Below, one piece after another: positions 43,704-54,999 of a stretch of DNA of 64,000 bases (the stretch's first letter is position 1; each line of letters begins with the position of its first letter). The stretch is taken from the NCBI GenBank assembly GCA_015178975.1, contig WHVD01000008.1, forward strand, positions 62,001 through 126,000, given 5' to 3'. Source of the DNA: Hysterangium stoloniferum. Its lineage: Eukaryota > Basidiomycota > Agaricomycetes > Hysterangiales > Hysterangiaceae. The notes under the pieces are model-generated. The model did no database searches and was not told where the DNA came from. It saw nothing but the letters and a program-made list of their open reading frames with translations. The position numbers and the translations under genes are program-made.

Positions 43704-46700
43704 TTTCCAAGGTTGTCCGTCTCAACGCGTCCGCTCTCTCTAATCCCGATTCATTATTTGTAAAACTCATCTCTGACTTTCTTGGAAATTTAGTGTTCCG
43801 AGCTCTAATAAATTCCGGCTCCACACACTGTTTTGTAGATACCACCTTTGCCACGAAACATAATCTGAAACTCCATTCTGTTCCCGCAATTTCCTTGCAT
43901 TTGTTTGACGGCACTAGCAATACGGCAATTACTCAAGCCTGCGACATGTCTATCCGGTTCCCTTGTGGAACATCCCAGATGGTTACATTTTTCGTAACAC
44001 AGTTGGACTCTAGCTGTTCGGCAGTTCTTGGATACAACTGGCTCACCCGATATAATCTGTTGATTGACTGGGTATTGGGCAGTATTACTTTCCGGACTCC
44101 CGACACTTCCGTTCCTCCTGCAGCGTCTTTTCCGGCCAACGCCTTTTCGGCATCAACGGCATCTCCGGCTTCTATCGAAACTTCCGAGCCCCCAAAAATC
44201 TCTCTCATCAACGCTTCGGCATTTGTTAGGGCGAGTAAACTGGATGGCTCGCAATGTTTTTCGATCAGCTTAAAAGTTGATGAAGCATCTTGTGAGGAGT
44301 ATGCTTTTACCACAGTATCATTGTGGTAAAACACTCCTTTTATTTCATTTATATTTTACATATTTTATTCATATTTTTCCATCTTTCATATTCTTCGAAT
44401 CTTGCATATTTCATTAGTTCGAAGCATTGTGTATACTTGTGGGTGCACTCAGCACCAATTAGAACTCAGACACACTTTAACCCAAGAACCACCACTCGTA
44501 AGACACAAACTAGGTCTACTACGAGCAGTGATCAGGGTAACGTGTCAGCTACTACATAAGTAGCAATATCTGAACTACTAAACACTTCTGACCTCGAACT
44601 GTAATAGTCGAGGCCTCCACTCGAACCATCGCACTCATTGACTCCTTCGTCATCTCGTGCTCTTTCTCTCACTTTCTCTTATATTGCACCGAATAGGTCA
44701 ATATCCTCCTCTTCTACTCATTTCTTCGTATATAGAACAGTCTGAACTTCTGCCACTCTTCACACATCTGGACGTTTTGCGACTCCAGAATTATCTGAGC
44801 TAAAAGCCGATCTGGAAGGAGTTCCCGAAAAATACCATGATTTCGCGGACATTTTCAGTAAGCAAAAAGCTGACAGGCTTGCACCACATAGGCCTTACGA
44901 CTTAAAAATCGATATTGAGCCCGGTTCAAACCCTCCGTTAGGACCTATTTACCCATTATCCCAATCGGAACTTTCGTCTATTCGGGAGTTCCTGGATGAA
45001 CATTTGTCGATAGGTTTTATCCGTCCCTCAAAGTCTCCGTATGGAGCACCCGTCCTTTTCGTCCGTAAAAAGGATGGCTCCCTTCGACTCTGTGTCGATT
45101 TCAGAGGATTAAATTCCATCACACGGAAAGATAAGTATCCACTGCCACTCGTTACCGACTTACTCGACGCCCCACAGAAAGCTCGAATTTACACCAAAAT
45201 AGACCTCAAACACGCCTATCATTTGGTCCGAATTGCCGAGGGTGACGAATGGAAAACTGCTTTTCGGACTCGCTATGGATCCTTTGAATGGTTGGTTATG
45301 CCGTTCGGCCTTACCAACGCCCCTTCCGCTTTTCAACGTTTTGTTAATGATATATTTTCCGACATGCGTGACATATGTGTTATAGTCTATTTGGACGACA
45401 TTTTGGTATTTTCTGAGGATCCCGCTCTTCACGATGAACAAGTCCGTGAAGTCTTCCGAAGACTCCGTAAAAACGGTCTTTTCGCCAACGGTAAAAAATG
45501 TTATTTCGACATGGATTCTATTGAATACTTAGGTTTCATCATCGGCCCTGATGGTCTCCGTATGGATGAAACCAAGGTTCAAGTTGTCCGTGACTGGCCC
45601 GAACCACGGAAGGTCAAGGACATTCAATCATTTTTAGGTTTTGCCAACTTTTACCGTCATTTTATTCGGAACTACTCGGATATTACAGTACCGCTCACTC
45701 GTCTTACCCGTAAAACTCAACCATGGGTTTTTGACGACAAATGCCACTCCGCCTTCCAGACTTTAAAAAATGCTTTCACTTCTGCCCTGATCCTTTCCCA
45801 TTGGAAACCTGATTTTCCGATTATTGTGGAAACTGATGCTTCCGATTATGCAATTGCCGCAATTCTTTCCATTCAAGAGTCCGACGGTGAAATTCATCTG
45901 GTCGCATTTCTTTCTCGGACACTTTCAGTATCTGAACTCAATTACGACATTCATGATAAGGAACTTTTGGCAATTTTTGAAGCTTTCAAACATTGGCGCC
46001 ATTATCTCGAAGGTTCCGCAACTCCCGTTGACGTCGTTACCGATCACAAAAATCTCGAATATTTTTCTACCACTAAACTTTTAACCCGCCGGCAGGCCCG
46101 TTGGTCTGAATTTCTTTCCGCTTTCAACATGATTATCCGTTTCCGACCCGGACGTCTTGGTGGAAAACCAGATGCCATGACTCGACGATGGGACGTCTAT
46201 CCTAAAGAGGGGGAAAGTAACTACGCTGTTGTTAATCCACATAACCTGAAACCGGTTTTTACAACGCAACAACTTTCCGCATCTATCCGAGCAACTTCCC
46301 TTTACTATCCAATTATGCGTAGTGTCATGATTATGGACATTGAGCAATTACATCAAGATATCCTTTCCGCACTCACTTCCGACCTGGCCCTCAAGCCACA
46401 TTTAGAAGTTCCCGACAATCCCGACCAACCCCGATGGTCACAAGACTCTCAAGGTTTTATCCGTCTCGATGGACGTATCTACGTTCCAGATTCCAACAAT
46501 CTCCAACTCCGCGTACTTCAGTATAAACATGATCATCCAATCTCCGGACATTACGGCATCAACAATACTCTTGGTTTAATCCGTAGAGAATATACTTGGC
46601 CCAACCTCCGAGATTTCGTAACTCAGTTCTGTAAGTCATGCACCACCTGCTTACGCTCTAAAACCCAGAGGCATAAGCCGTACGGCCTTCTCAAGCAACT

Positions 46701-47817
46701 CCCGATACCAGAAAAACCCTGGAATTCAATTTCCATGGATTTCATCGAACAACTCCCGACTTCCGAAGGCTTTACATCCATTCTAGTCGTTGTGGACCGA
46801 TTCTCGAAACAAGGCATTTTCATACCCACTCATGATACAATCACGTCCTTACAATTAGCGGAACTTTTCATTATTCACGTATTTTCCAAACACGGAGTTC
46901 CATCTCACGTAACTTCCGATTGAGGCTCCAAGTTCGTCTCCCATTTCTTCCAGGCCCTCAGAAAAGCCCTCGACATGAAACTACACTTCACCTCGGGATA
47001 TCACCCGGAAGGTGATGGACAAACGGAACGTGTTAATCAAACATTGGAACAATATCTCCGCATCTATTGTAATTATCAACAGGACAACTGGAAATCCCTT
47101 CTTCCGATCGCGGAATTCGCCTACAATAACTCTCCGAATGCAACCACCGGCATATCTCCCTTCTTCGCCAATAAAGGCTATAATCCGAATCTCACCGTAC
47201 ATTCCGAACGAGATTTGGCTTCTGTCCGTGCTCAAGAATTTATTACCGACCTCGACGAATTACATCAAGAACTTCGGAAAGCTATTTCTTCCGCACAGGA
47301 ACATTATCAACGTTCCGCGGACAAAAACAGGATCCCGCCTCCTAATTTTAAAGTTGGTGATCAGGTTTTTGTAAAAGCTCAATTCTTCCATACTACCCGA
47401 CCTTCTAAAAAACTCACTGAGAAATTCTTAGGACCTTTCGAAATTATAGCACAAGCCGGCTCACTTTCATGGACTCTCCGTCTTCCCGACAGTATGCGAG
47501 CAGTCCACCCCGTTTTCCACGTTTCCATGTTAGAACCTTGTGTTCCTAACTCATTCCCGGAACGTATTCAGCCTCCGTCCCCTCCAGTCATCATTGATGG
47601 AGAACCCGAATTCGAAGTCTCCGAATTTTTGGATTCTAAAATCGACAATCGCCGACATACTTGTAAATTGCTCTATTTAGTCAAATGGGCAGGTTATGAA
47701 GGTACCGACAAGGAAACTTCATGGATATTGGCCACGGAACTTGGACATGCTATGGAAATTGTTACTGACTTCCACACGGCTTATCCAGGCAAACCCGGAC
47801 CTTTATCATCACTCTAA
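43641..47817 (+). pseudogene. Gypsy-III pol (PR-RT-RH-IN-chromodomain), interrupted
   Basis: -1 frame: protease ([12 protein letters not shown], catalytic Asp changed to Asn) near 43800; then solo LTR-1 at 44291-44764, after which the frame resumes correctly once 479 bp are removed. RT follows with VYLDDILVFSED near 45390, RNase H (VETDASDYAIAAILS) near 45830, integrase HHCC (CKSCTTCLRSK) near 46640 and core DFIEQLPTSEG near 46740, a TGA at 46921, the rest of the core (FTSGYHPEGDGQTERVNQ), and a C-terminal chromodomain (YLVKWAGYEGTDKETSW) near 47680. The chromodomain marks it as a chromovirus, which usually targets heterochromatin. Confidence 0.92.
44291..44764 (+). mobile_element. solo LTR-1 inside Gypsy-III pol, TSD CATCT
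   Basis: 474 bp, TGTGAGGAGTATGC to CACTCTTCACA, flanked by CATCT at 44286-44290 and 44765-44769. It contains the LTR-1 hairpin at 44305-44331, with a changed loop base and an unchanged stem. It is the youngest layer of the nest. Confidence 0.95.
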
Positions 47818-47910
47818 TCTTTCTGTTCTTTTCTGTTCAAGTTTCCGACACTTCCGTTTTCACACTCGTTTTAGGTTTTGCAAGTCAAAAAAAATATTAT
47901 TAAATCTATC

Positions 47911-48216
47911 TTAAAGTCTCTGACACCCCAAATCCACCTTCCGTCCCAACCTCCGGCTCTTCAGCAATTTCCGCAACCTCGCCAACTCTTTTTCTTTTTC
48001 CGCCCTCGCCCGCTCCAATTCCCGCTTTTCCGCCTCCTCCGCATCCTTCAACTCCTGCATCAACGCTCTTTCCTCCTCTTCCTGTCGTCGCTTCAACTCC
48101 TCCATTTTCTGGCGTTTTTGTTGAAGTTCTGCGACCTTCGACATCTTTTGAAGTACGGATATTTCGGTATCTGAGTCTTCCGGGGTAGTGATGAATAACG
48201 GCCGACGAATCGACAT
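47911..48216 (-). CDS. antisense coiled-coil ORF of Gypsy-III
   Basis: 101 residues on the strand opposite to pol, between the pol stop (47817) and the 3' LTR (48401). Begins MSIRRPLFITTPEDSDTE; residues about 25-90 are a charged heptad-like coiled coil (EELKRRQEEEERALMQEL). It occupies the same place and strand as the Gypsy-II antisense ORF but lacks its Cys cluster. It may be a 5' exon of a longer spliced gene or a decayed remnant. No known function. Confidence 0.5.
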   Translation of the reverse strand: MSIRRPLFITTPEDSDTEISVLQKMSKVAELQQKRQKMEELKRRQEEEERALMQELKDAEEAEKRELERARAEKEKELARLRKLLKSRRLGRKVDLGCQRL

Positions 48217-49846
48217 ACAAGTCGTGGATAAAGAAACAAAAACGTTAATTCGAATATTTGGAGGTTTTTATACTCAGAATAATAACCGAAACTCTCACCT
48301 CCATAATTGCGTAAATTTCACGACACATAACAGTCAGCCGTCGCTTCAAACACTCAGTACCTAATCGCCTCTATGGGATTTCGGCCTAATAGGGGGGTAC
48401 TGTTACGACCCGTTCCCGGATGTTTCAATATCCGACTTCCAATCTCCCACTTCCAACTTCCGATCTCCCACTTTCGATATCCGATATCCGACTACGGAAC
48501 ATCATAGTTACCGTATCATCCGCGTTCTTCGTTTGTTCCGCATTTGGTAATTTGTCCGTTGACAAGTATTCACTCGTTTGTTGTTGTATTCCTGTCTCGG
48601 AATATTGTCTTCCTAATATGTCTTATTGTATTTCTGTTTTAAGAATACTTCCGTTTCCATCTTATTATGGTCTCAGTTTGTAGTGGTAGACTTATATTAG
48701 TTCCCGCGAATTTGTACTTTACTTTAGATCTGATATCGACTTAGTTTCTTATTCCTCCTCCCGTCTTTCTGTACGCTCGATATTCGGAACTCTTCGGAAC
48801 TCTGAATATCCATATCTTCCGTCATTAGTTCACTTCTGAAATTAAGGACATTGAGCGTTTGCGTAGAGGCGCAGCACATAAGCTGAAGCCGACGTCCTGA
48901 CCCTATCCACGAGTTTCCAACTTCCCGGTGACTTCCCGATAGTTCCGGAATAAGTTCCCAACACGGCACTTAACAGATAGGTCATATAGGAGGTGCAACT
49001 AAAGGCTCCAAGCCTAGACCTTAAGCCGCTTTATAATACAATTATTTCATTTTGTTTTATATTTTTTATTCTCTCTTTATCACTCATAAATACGCTTTAT
49101 TAGTTCGAGAGCCCATGTATGCTTGTGGGCACTCTCGCCCACAAGAAGTATGTGTATGTCACAGTAGTAGTCACATGACTAAAACTCAGACACTTTTCAA
49201 CCCCGACAACCATCACCTGCACATGCAAGTACTGGTTTGGGGTCTTGTCTAAAACAAACCTCTACTCTATCTCTCTTCATTGAGTTATAGTAATTACACT
49301 TCGCACTGAAACAGTCGAAGTCCATTACTACTATTCGACTCAACTTCAAGCTCTTGACTAGCATGGTAAGAATATCCATCGTAACTAACTTTCTTAGGAT
49401 ATTCTCTCTCTTTTGTGCGCTATATACTTTCTCTTGTCTATTCGGCCTTCAGCCCAACTAGCTAGACAATCGAATCGTACCGTAAGGTCGATCCGTCCTT
49501 GTAATTATCTGCCGATCGTACCTTAAAGGTTGATCGTAATCTACATCTTAACTACTAGTCAATTGTATTTTGTACTATCGTTAGTCAATAACAATTGTAC
49601 ATTGAGTGGTAAACTACTCGACCCTTTACACTCGGTCTCCGACCTCTTGGCCTGACACTCAACTTATCCTTCGGTCCCAATTGGTAGTTCCACCAAAAGG
49701 TATTCATTAGGACTAGTCTCCACCCATCCAAAATTTAAGGACACCCGACAGACAATTGCAAGGGCGCAGCACATAAGCTGAAGCCAAGTCCTTCCGATCG
49801 GTCCCCGTCGGCCTACCAACATTAGTCAGTTTTCAGTTCTTAACAC

Positions 49847-50170
49847 GTGGTAGCATATCAGTTCAGGTCGGGTCAACTTTGTAGTGTGAGTGTCTGTGAC
49901 AATAAAGCAAGTGGCTAGTCAAAGCTATGCAAGTCTAGTGGTTTCAGCCCCACTCAGTGTTGCTTGATAATGCCCTTCAAGCTAGGTTATACATTTGTGT
50001 TAGAATTTGCGGGTTCATAATACACTTGACTTGGTTTGGGTACAAAGAACATGTTACAAACGTATGAAGTGTATAGTACAAGTACCTAGTTTAAGTACCT
50101 ACTGGTAATACTATACCCAGTTATTCATTAATCACATGCTACATTGTTTGTAAACCCAAAAAATCTAATA
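49847..50170 (-). repeat. copia leader and LTR fragment
   Basis: Matches 34550-34865: the leader ending ATACATTTG followed by the 176-bp-type LTR (49998-50170, with a short internal deletion). No gag is attached. Confidence 0.7.
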
Positions 50171-51163
50171 AAGTCATGGTTACAGGTAAAAGTGTCTGAG
50201 TTTCTCATTACACCCACTAGTGTACATAAGTATACAATATGTAAGTGCTCATAAGGTCTATGTACCCCAGGTATACATAGATCTTCAAACTAATATAAAT
50301 GCATGTAATTAGAGAATTAGATGATTTAGAAAATAGTAAAAAATAAGGAAAAAATATAGGGAATATAGTCTGACACAATAGTTACATTCCATGAAAAGGG
50401 TACTTCTGTTACGACCGGAATTCCCCGCCAGACTCTGGGCACTAACCTATACACACCCATGCCCTAGACGTACCCATTATCAGTTTACCAGAATTTCCAC
50501 CAGACTCCGTACGTCAGCCTTGTCTACGTTCATCTTCGTTACATTGTGTTTCAGTCACTGGAAAATCCACTGGACTCCATTCTGTCTATGTCCGACCTCA
50601 TCCCGCGTGTCAGTTACCGGACCCCGCTCAGAAAACCCATCACCTCTCTAACAGAGCCCCGTTCCCGCTTTAGTCAAATGACCTGTCACGATTCGGACTC
50701 TGCTCCTGCTCCATTTCCTGATATGGTTTATGACCTGTCACAATTCAGACTCTGCTCCCACTCCATTTCCTAATATGGTTTATGATTTGTCACTATTCGG
50801 ACTCCACTCCATTCTGTCCCATTCCTAACACCAATTTGGTGTTTACTATTCCCGTTTTATGTTTTGCTCATTTCATTTTATTATTACTGGATTCGGTATG
50901 ACATTTACTCCACAGTCTATTTAAACTGGCAGATGTTGTACATACAATCTTCACCACTCACAAGCTCTCAACCCATGACCTCCGACCTACAACCTTTCGA
51001 CCATGACCCCTGCCTGGACTCCCCGAGATTCCCATCCACCTGTCTGAAATTGGACAACACAATCTAGCGAGGGCACAGCCTATAAGCTGAAGCCAAGTCC
51101 TACCGGATAGTCTGCGGGTTTCTCTGGAGACCTGCCCTGTACGTATCCTAACAACTTCTCACA
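50171..51163 (-). repeat. LTR-2-like fragment split by LTR-C
   Basis: Outside LTR-C (50407-51153), the flanks 50171-50406 and 51154-51163 join into the 5' part of a minus-strand LTR-2-like repeat starting TGTGAGAAGTACCC. Confidence 0.5.
50407..51153 (+). mobile_element. solo LTR-C, TSD ACTTC
   Basis: 747 bp, TGTTACGACCGGAATTCC to CGTATCCTAACA, flanked by ACTTC at 50402-50406 and 51154-51158. The reference copy for the LTR-C insertions at 27761 and 31024. Confidence 0.9.
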
Positions 51164-51690
51164 CATGTACACCATGAAGCACAGGAACATTATATCAGCA
51201 TATATGGAAAGTAGTGGAAACTCCTGGAATATTCTAGCAGTTTCCAGGTAAAATAGCTAAAAATAGGATAGAAATAGTTACTAGAATATTTTAAATGTCT
51301 CAGATCTCAGTGTACATATATAAAGAGCTCTGCCCCAGCATAAAATAAACAACCATTTAACCCATACATGTATTACATAGCTGTGTGTCACTGCAGCAAG
51401 CAATTTACTGTCACCTCTAGTTGAGCTTCTGACAAGAGTTCTGTTCCCCCTTGCCACCTCTTAGTTGAGTAGTTGGCCTTTATTACTTACATATCCACCT
51501 CTAGTTGAGTTGTTGGCTATCAATTAAAGTAATAAACAATCTTATTACTATTGTTTAAAATTAGAAGCACAATTCTAATTTCTCCCAATTTTAGGCATAA
51601 ATAAATACTGAGAATATTCTTGCAAGATCCTTAAGACTACATTAAGATCCTGATAAGTTAGTATCACAGTATACTAACTAACTAGATGCT
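51164..51690 (+). repeat. LTR-A fragment, plus strand
   Basis: Contains the promoter-like TATATAAAGAGCTC near 51316, the CACTGCAGCAAGCAA motif and three minisatellite units. It lacks the GGCTAATACATTACA end. It marks the boundary to gene-rich sequence. Confidence 0.6.
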
Positions 51691-51727
51691 GCAAGTTTGA
51701 TGAAACAACAACAGCAATAGTAGTGTC

Positions 51728-52359
51728 TCAATCAGCCTTTTTCCTCTCTTCAGCCACTATGATAAATGTTATAATTATATCGTCCAACATATGTGTTGCT
51801 TGAGGGGATATGTCGACGTTCAGCTCTCTGGAAGGACCTGTGATGCCGCGCTTGCGTCGATGAGACCCCGCCAAGCGTGCATTCGTGAGAACGTCAAACA
51901 ACTGAAGGCAGCAGGATTGAAAGGCAACATGTCAAATCATAGATATCAGGTAATGGATAGCCGGCTTACTTCGAACTTGTTTGCTCTATGTTTCCATTGA
52001 TACTGCCTTCCATCACGTCCAGTAAACACTCTTGACCTGGATAATCAAGACACGTGAGTACACCGATAGGATGTGGCGAGACATTCGACATACTTGCTGT
52101 AAAAATGAGGACGCTCCAAGAGAGATTTCAATTCGATAGTGACCCCTCGATAGGTCACCTTGGAGGATCTCAGTGCTATGGCGGCCCATTGAATTTTTGC
52201 AACCAAGTCGCCTGGACCAACGTTAGGGATGATCCGATGAATGGAAGTTGTGCGATGTATGAATCTAGAGGGGGTTCTGGCCTGATACAAGGGAGCACCA
52301 TCCGTGGTGTTTACAATCAAGGAATCGATATAGTCGTTTTTCAAAAATGTAACGTTCAT
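51728..52359 (-). CDS. DUF6593-type protein
   Basis: Model: complement of 51728-51901, 51970-52036, 52094-52359; 168 residues, phases and GT-AG sites consistent (introns 57 and 68 bp). Starts MNVTFLKNDYIDSLIVNTTD; then DGAPLYQARTPSRF, LVAKIQWAAIALRSSKVTYR, RVFTGRDGRQYQWK, HMLDDIIITFIIVAEERKK. This strand-rich pattern fits the basidiomycete DUF6593 family of small cytoplasmic proteins of unknown function, usually about 160-200 residues. It lies next to LTR-A but shows no disruption. Confidence 0.8.
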
Positions 52360-52790
52360 GATCTCTTGGGGAGTTAATTGTAGCCTATCGAGTACATAAG
52401 AGGCGGCCGTGGCACTGCTACTTTATATCACTTGTTAAGCTTCAGAGTGCCTGTTACGGCAATGAAAATGGTGAAGTATTGAAGGCCTACTAGTACTTGT
52501 CAACTTCGAATTGTCGTCCTTACATTGTGATGAAAAAGATGAAGTATTGATGGCCAAATCAATGACAGGACATGGATTCCGAAAGTAAGTAATTCATATC
52601 ACGAACAAGCACAGCTTTCTGTCCCCAACGGGTTAGCAGCGCAGTTGAGAAGCCAATACACGCCATGGTGAGTGCACTATGGTAGCAGCCTGTTACTCCA
52701 ACGAGTAAGTTGACAAATTCAGCATCAGGAACAAAACAAAACTGGAGTGGGTCAAATCTTAGGGAAATGTATGTTAAAAAATATTCTGTT
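52360..52790. other. no gene recognised
   Basis: Between the DUF6593 start and the GTPase-tail fragment. Short direct similarities (for example GATGAAGTATTGA at about 52470 and 52535) but no ORF or splice pattern I can support. Confidence 0.4.
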
Positions 52791-53822
52791 TATCCGCTAT
52801 TAAAGTATGACCATAGGCTACCACTGCTGCACTGGACATTTCACGAGTTCGCTACATCCATGCATTGGCAGACATACCGCGCTACCCTTCGAGTAAGTTG
52901 TCCGATCCATGTCGTGTGATGGACCTGCTCATGAGTGGACCTAGCGAAACCGGTACTTTTCGCCGTTGCTTGAATACGGAACTGATCGACCCGCTCGCCA
53001 GGAGCATTGCTTCCAGGCATGTTCCCGACTAATGCAGCAAAAGATTTACGCCCACCTTCTCTTTCCGCCAGTGGGCAAAGATCTTCGAAGGAAACCTGTT
53101 CGCGTCATTTGAAGCCCGCGCAATAACGCATGTCAACAAACTTCTCAAGGAAGTTGAAAATTCAGCAGTTGCAGGGCTCAAGGACCGCGCCAAATCGCGA
53201 GGTGAAGTCGCGCTGGAAGAAACAAGGGTGAGCATAACTTTCCCTTCTACATGGTTTGATCCCAAGTTCGCGACGAAGTCCCTTGTGAATGTCATCCAAG
53301 AAATTCTCAACGAGCCACAGAAGACTGTGGCGCGATGCCTCGTCCCACACGTCCAACGCCAACTATGCACGGGTTATTCTTCCGCCTGCGAAGAACGAGG
53401 CATAAAAGGTGGGTCACCGTTGTTGCTCACCGTTCCCCCTCTGTGCTAGTACCAACACCCCGCCCGCAGGCGGTATTCCGACACTTCGTTGAAACGACGC
53501 GCGACGACATCTTCACAGGCGGGGCAAACACGCTGCTTGAGGGGCTTGGACTGGCCGCAGACACAGTCGGTACTGCCCTCGGGAATGCACTGGGTGATAT
53601 TGCACAGAAGATTTGTGTTATACACTTCCGCCTCCGGGTGCCAGCAATTTGGATTTGGGCTAATGAATGGAAGTGAGCGTGAGCGTTCTCTGGGGAAGCC
53701 CCCGTGATGATCCACGCCAGTTGCATGCCAAGATAGAGGCGGTCGAGACGTTGAATGCTGTAGACGGACAAGTATCACTTTGGATAGAGGCAGAGAAATT
53801 TGCTCGAGCGACTGTGTCGTAG
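52791..53822 (+). pseudogene. C-terminal remnant of a SLIP-GC-like (dynamin-type) GTPase
   Basis: Coding-like exons: about 52800-52892 (MHWQTYRATLR), 53072-53227 (WAKIFEGNLFASFEARAITH), 53267-53408 (VARCLVPHVQRQLCTGY), 53470-53614 (FRHFVETTRDDIFTGGAN) and 53674-53822 (VLWGSPRDDPRQ, ending TAG). I associate this pattern with the helical C-terminal half of nuclear-GTPase SLIP-GC-like proteins common in mushrooms. The GTPase domain (P-loop) is missing upstream, and the splice between the third and fourth blocks is out of phase by one base. I therefore treat it as a truncated pseudogene. The family assignment is from memory. Confidence 0.5.
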
Positions 53823-54077
53823 GCGTACCAGTTTCTATCTTTTCATTATTATTTCGATATTTGATTATGTTTTTACGTTACGTTTTTCTACCTATCCTCG
53901 TAATAGCACACGTGTATCATGCATCTACCTTAGATTCGTACAATACTTACATTAATTGATTGCGTCGCCCCATCTTGCGGTGTGGAAATAAAAAACAAAC
54001 AGGCTCATCTGGGAACAGACAATCACACCAGCCATGAAAATAAATGCATAAAGCAATCATAGATGCATCACAACAGT

Positions 54078-54452
54078 TTAAACCATAGGACTAACGACCT
54101 TGACCCTCTCTGGTGCCCTAATAACCATGCTCACATCCACGGTGCTCTCCCCAAGACTCCTGGAGCGGTCCCAAGGACCGCGCATCCTCGGCTCCTCCTT
54201 CTTCGAGCTTATCCCAAGCTCGACCTCCCACGGCATCGCCTGGCACGAAAATCACAAGTGTCAATTCCAGGTGCAGGGACCGCGACAGCGACTCACTTTG
54301 CTCGCGACATGCACGCGGTCGGGGATGGGCGCGGCCTTGGGGGCATAAAACGCGGGACGGGGGACAGACGGCAGCGTGTGCTTGGGATGAGATCGCGGGG
54401 GAGTGGGTCCTGGGTGCAGGCGGAGTGCTGTGGGCGGGGGACGGCGGGGCAT
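54078..54452 (-). CDS. short basic conserved-looking protein
   Basis: Model: complement of 54078-54239 and 54297-54452 with a 57-bp GT-AG intron; 105 residues from the ATG at 54450-54452. The N-terminal half is Pro/Arg-rich (MPRRPPPTALRLHPGPTPP), then FYAPKAAPIPDRVH, and a C-terminal segment AMPWEVELGISSKKEEPRM to VVSPMV. No domain recognised. In-phase splicing and the absence of stops support a real gene, but the true start could lie further upstream. Confidence 0.5.
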
Positions 54453-54999
54453 GGACAGGGATGAGGTTCCCAAAGAGGTGAGTTGTCCGATGTGATGAAA
54501 TATGCTAATCAGGGTGAAGATAAGGGAAACTGGAGAATACCCGCCGTGATCTCACTACACATACCGCGAATGGTAATGAAAAGTCTCAAGGCACGCCTGC
54601 GTGATAGAATAGAAGAGAAACGGACAAGGGTATGTGGTGTGTGGCAAAGGGACCTGCCTGGGGAACAGGCTGTCCAAAGCAGCGCTCAACGTACAGGTTG
54701 AGTCCAATGATGATGGGAACAACTCTACAAAGCGCTTATATATATATATAACTCTTCATCCCTATGGGTACAAAGGCCTCTTAGACTGATGTTGGCCGTC
54801 TCGTTCACTAACTGTTCCCATTAATGTACATAATAATCTCGAGAGCAACCACTTCGCACAGAAAGGGGACAAAGAATAGTTCTAGACCCCAAACACAGGT
54901 CATTATAACACTAGTTTACAGCACTGTCAAACCACGCCGGGTGGGCTAACACTAGAATGATATAATTTAGCAGAATTGAGGGGTAAAGCGGCAGAGAGC
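54453..54999. other. intergenic, nothing assigned
   Basis: Between the short basic gene and the 3' end of the tetraspanin gene. A TATATATATATA tract sits at 54740. Small ORFs lack coding features. Confidence 0.4.

Larger units (their letters stand above)
41787..48975 (+). mobile_element. Gypsy-III: nearly complete chromodomain gypsy element, TSD GATAG
   Basis: Two LTRs (41787-42391 and 48401-48975; TGTTACGACCCGTTCCCGG to CGGCACTTAACA), 7189 bp including one nested solo LTR, flanked by GATAG at 41782-41786 and 48976-48980. A purine tract (TAGGGGGGTAC) precedes the 3' LTR. The 5' LTR is 30 bp longer through extra copies of a short CCCACTTCCGACTTCCGATCT-like repeat. Gag is open; pol is in the -1 frame. 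Disabling marks: solo LTR-1 at 44291-44764, a TGA at 46921-46923 (CGA to TGA) in integrase, and NSG in place of DSG in protease. Confidence 0.95.
41775..49630. mobile_element. LTR-E solo insertion, TSD CTCGG, itself split by Gypsy-III
   Basis: Starts TGTGAAGGATAG at 41775 and ends CCCTTTACA at 49630, flanked by CTCGG at 41770-41774 and 49631-49635. Removing Gypsy-III (41787-48975 plus one GATAG) leaves about 660 bp. On the minus strand the TGTAAAGGG start resembles the Gypsy-I LTR. Confidence 0.8.
41244..49846 (+). repeat. 3' LTR of Gypsy-II (LTR-B type), split by LTR-E
   Basis: The left part, 41244-41774, follows a purine tract (TGGGGGGATAC). The right part, 49636-49846, ends CAGTTCTTAACA. 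Together about 740 bp, comparable to the 720-bp LTR-B. The two parts are separated by LTR-E with its CTCGG target duplication. Confidence 0.8.

Noticed and set aside
53427-53778. Two minus-strand ORFs of about 110 codons
   Set aside because: They overlap the better supported plus-strand GTPase-tail exons in shadow frames and lack any motif.
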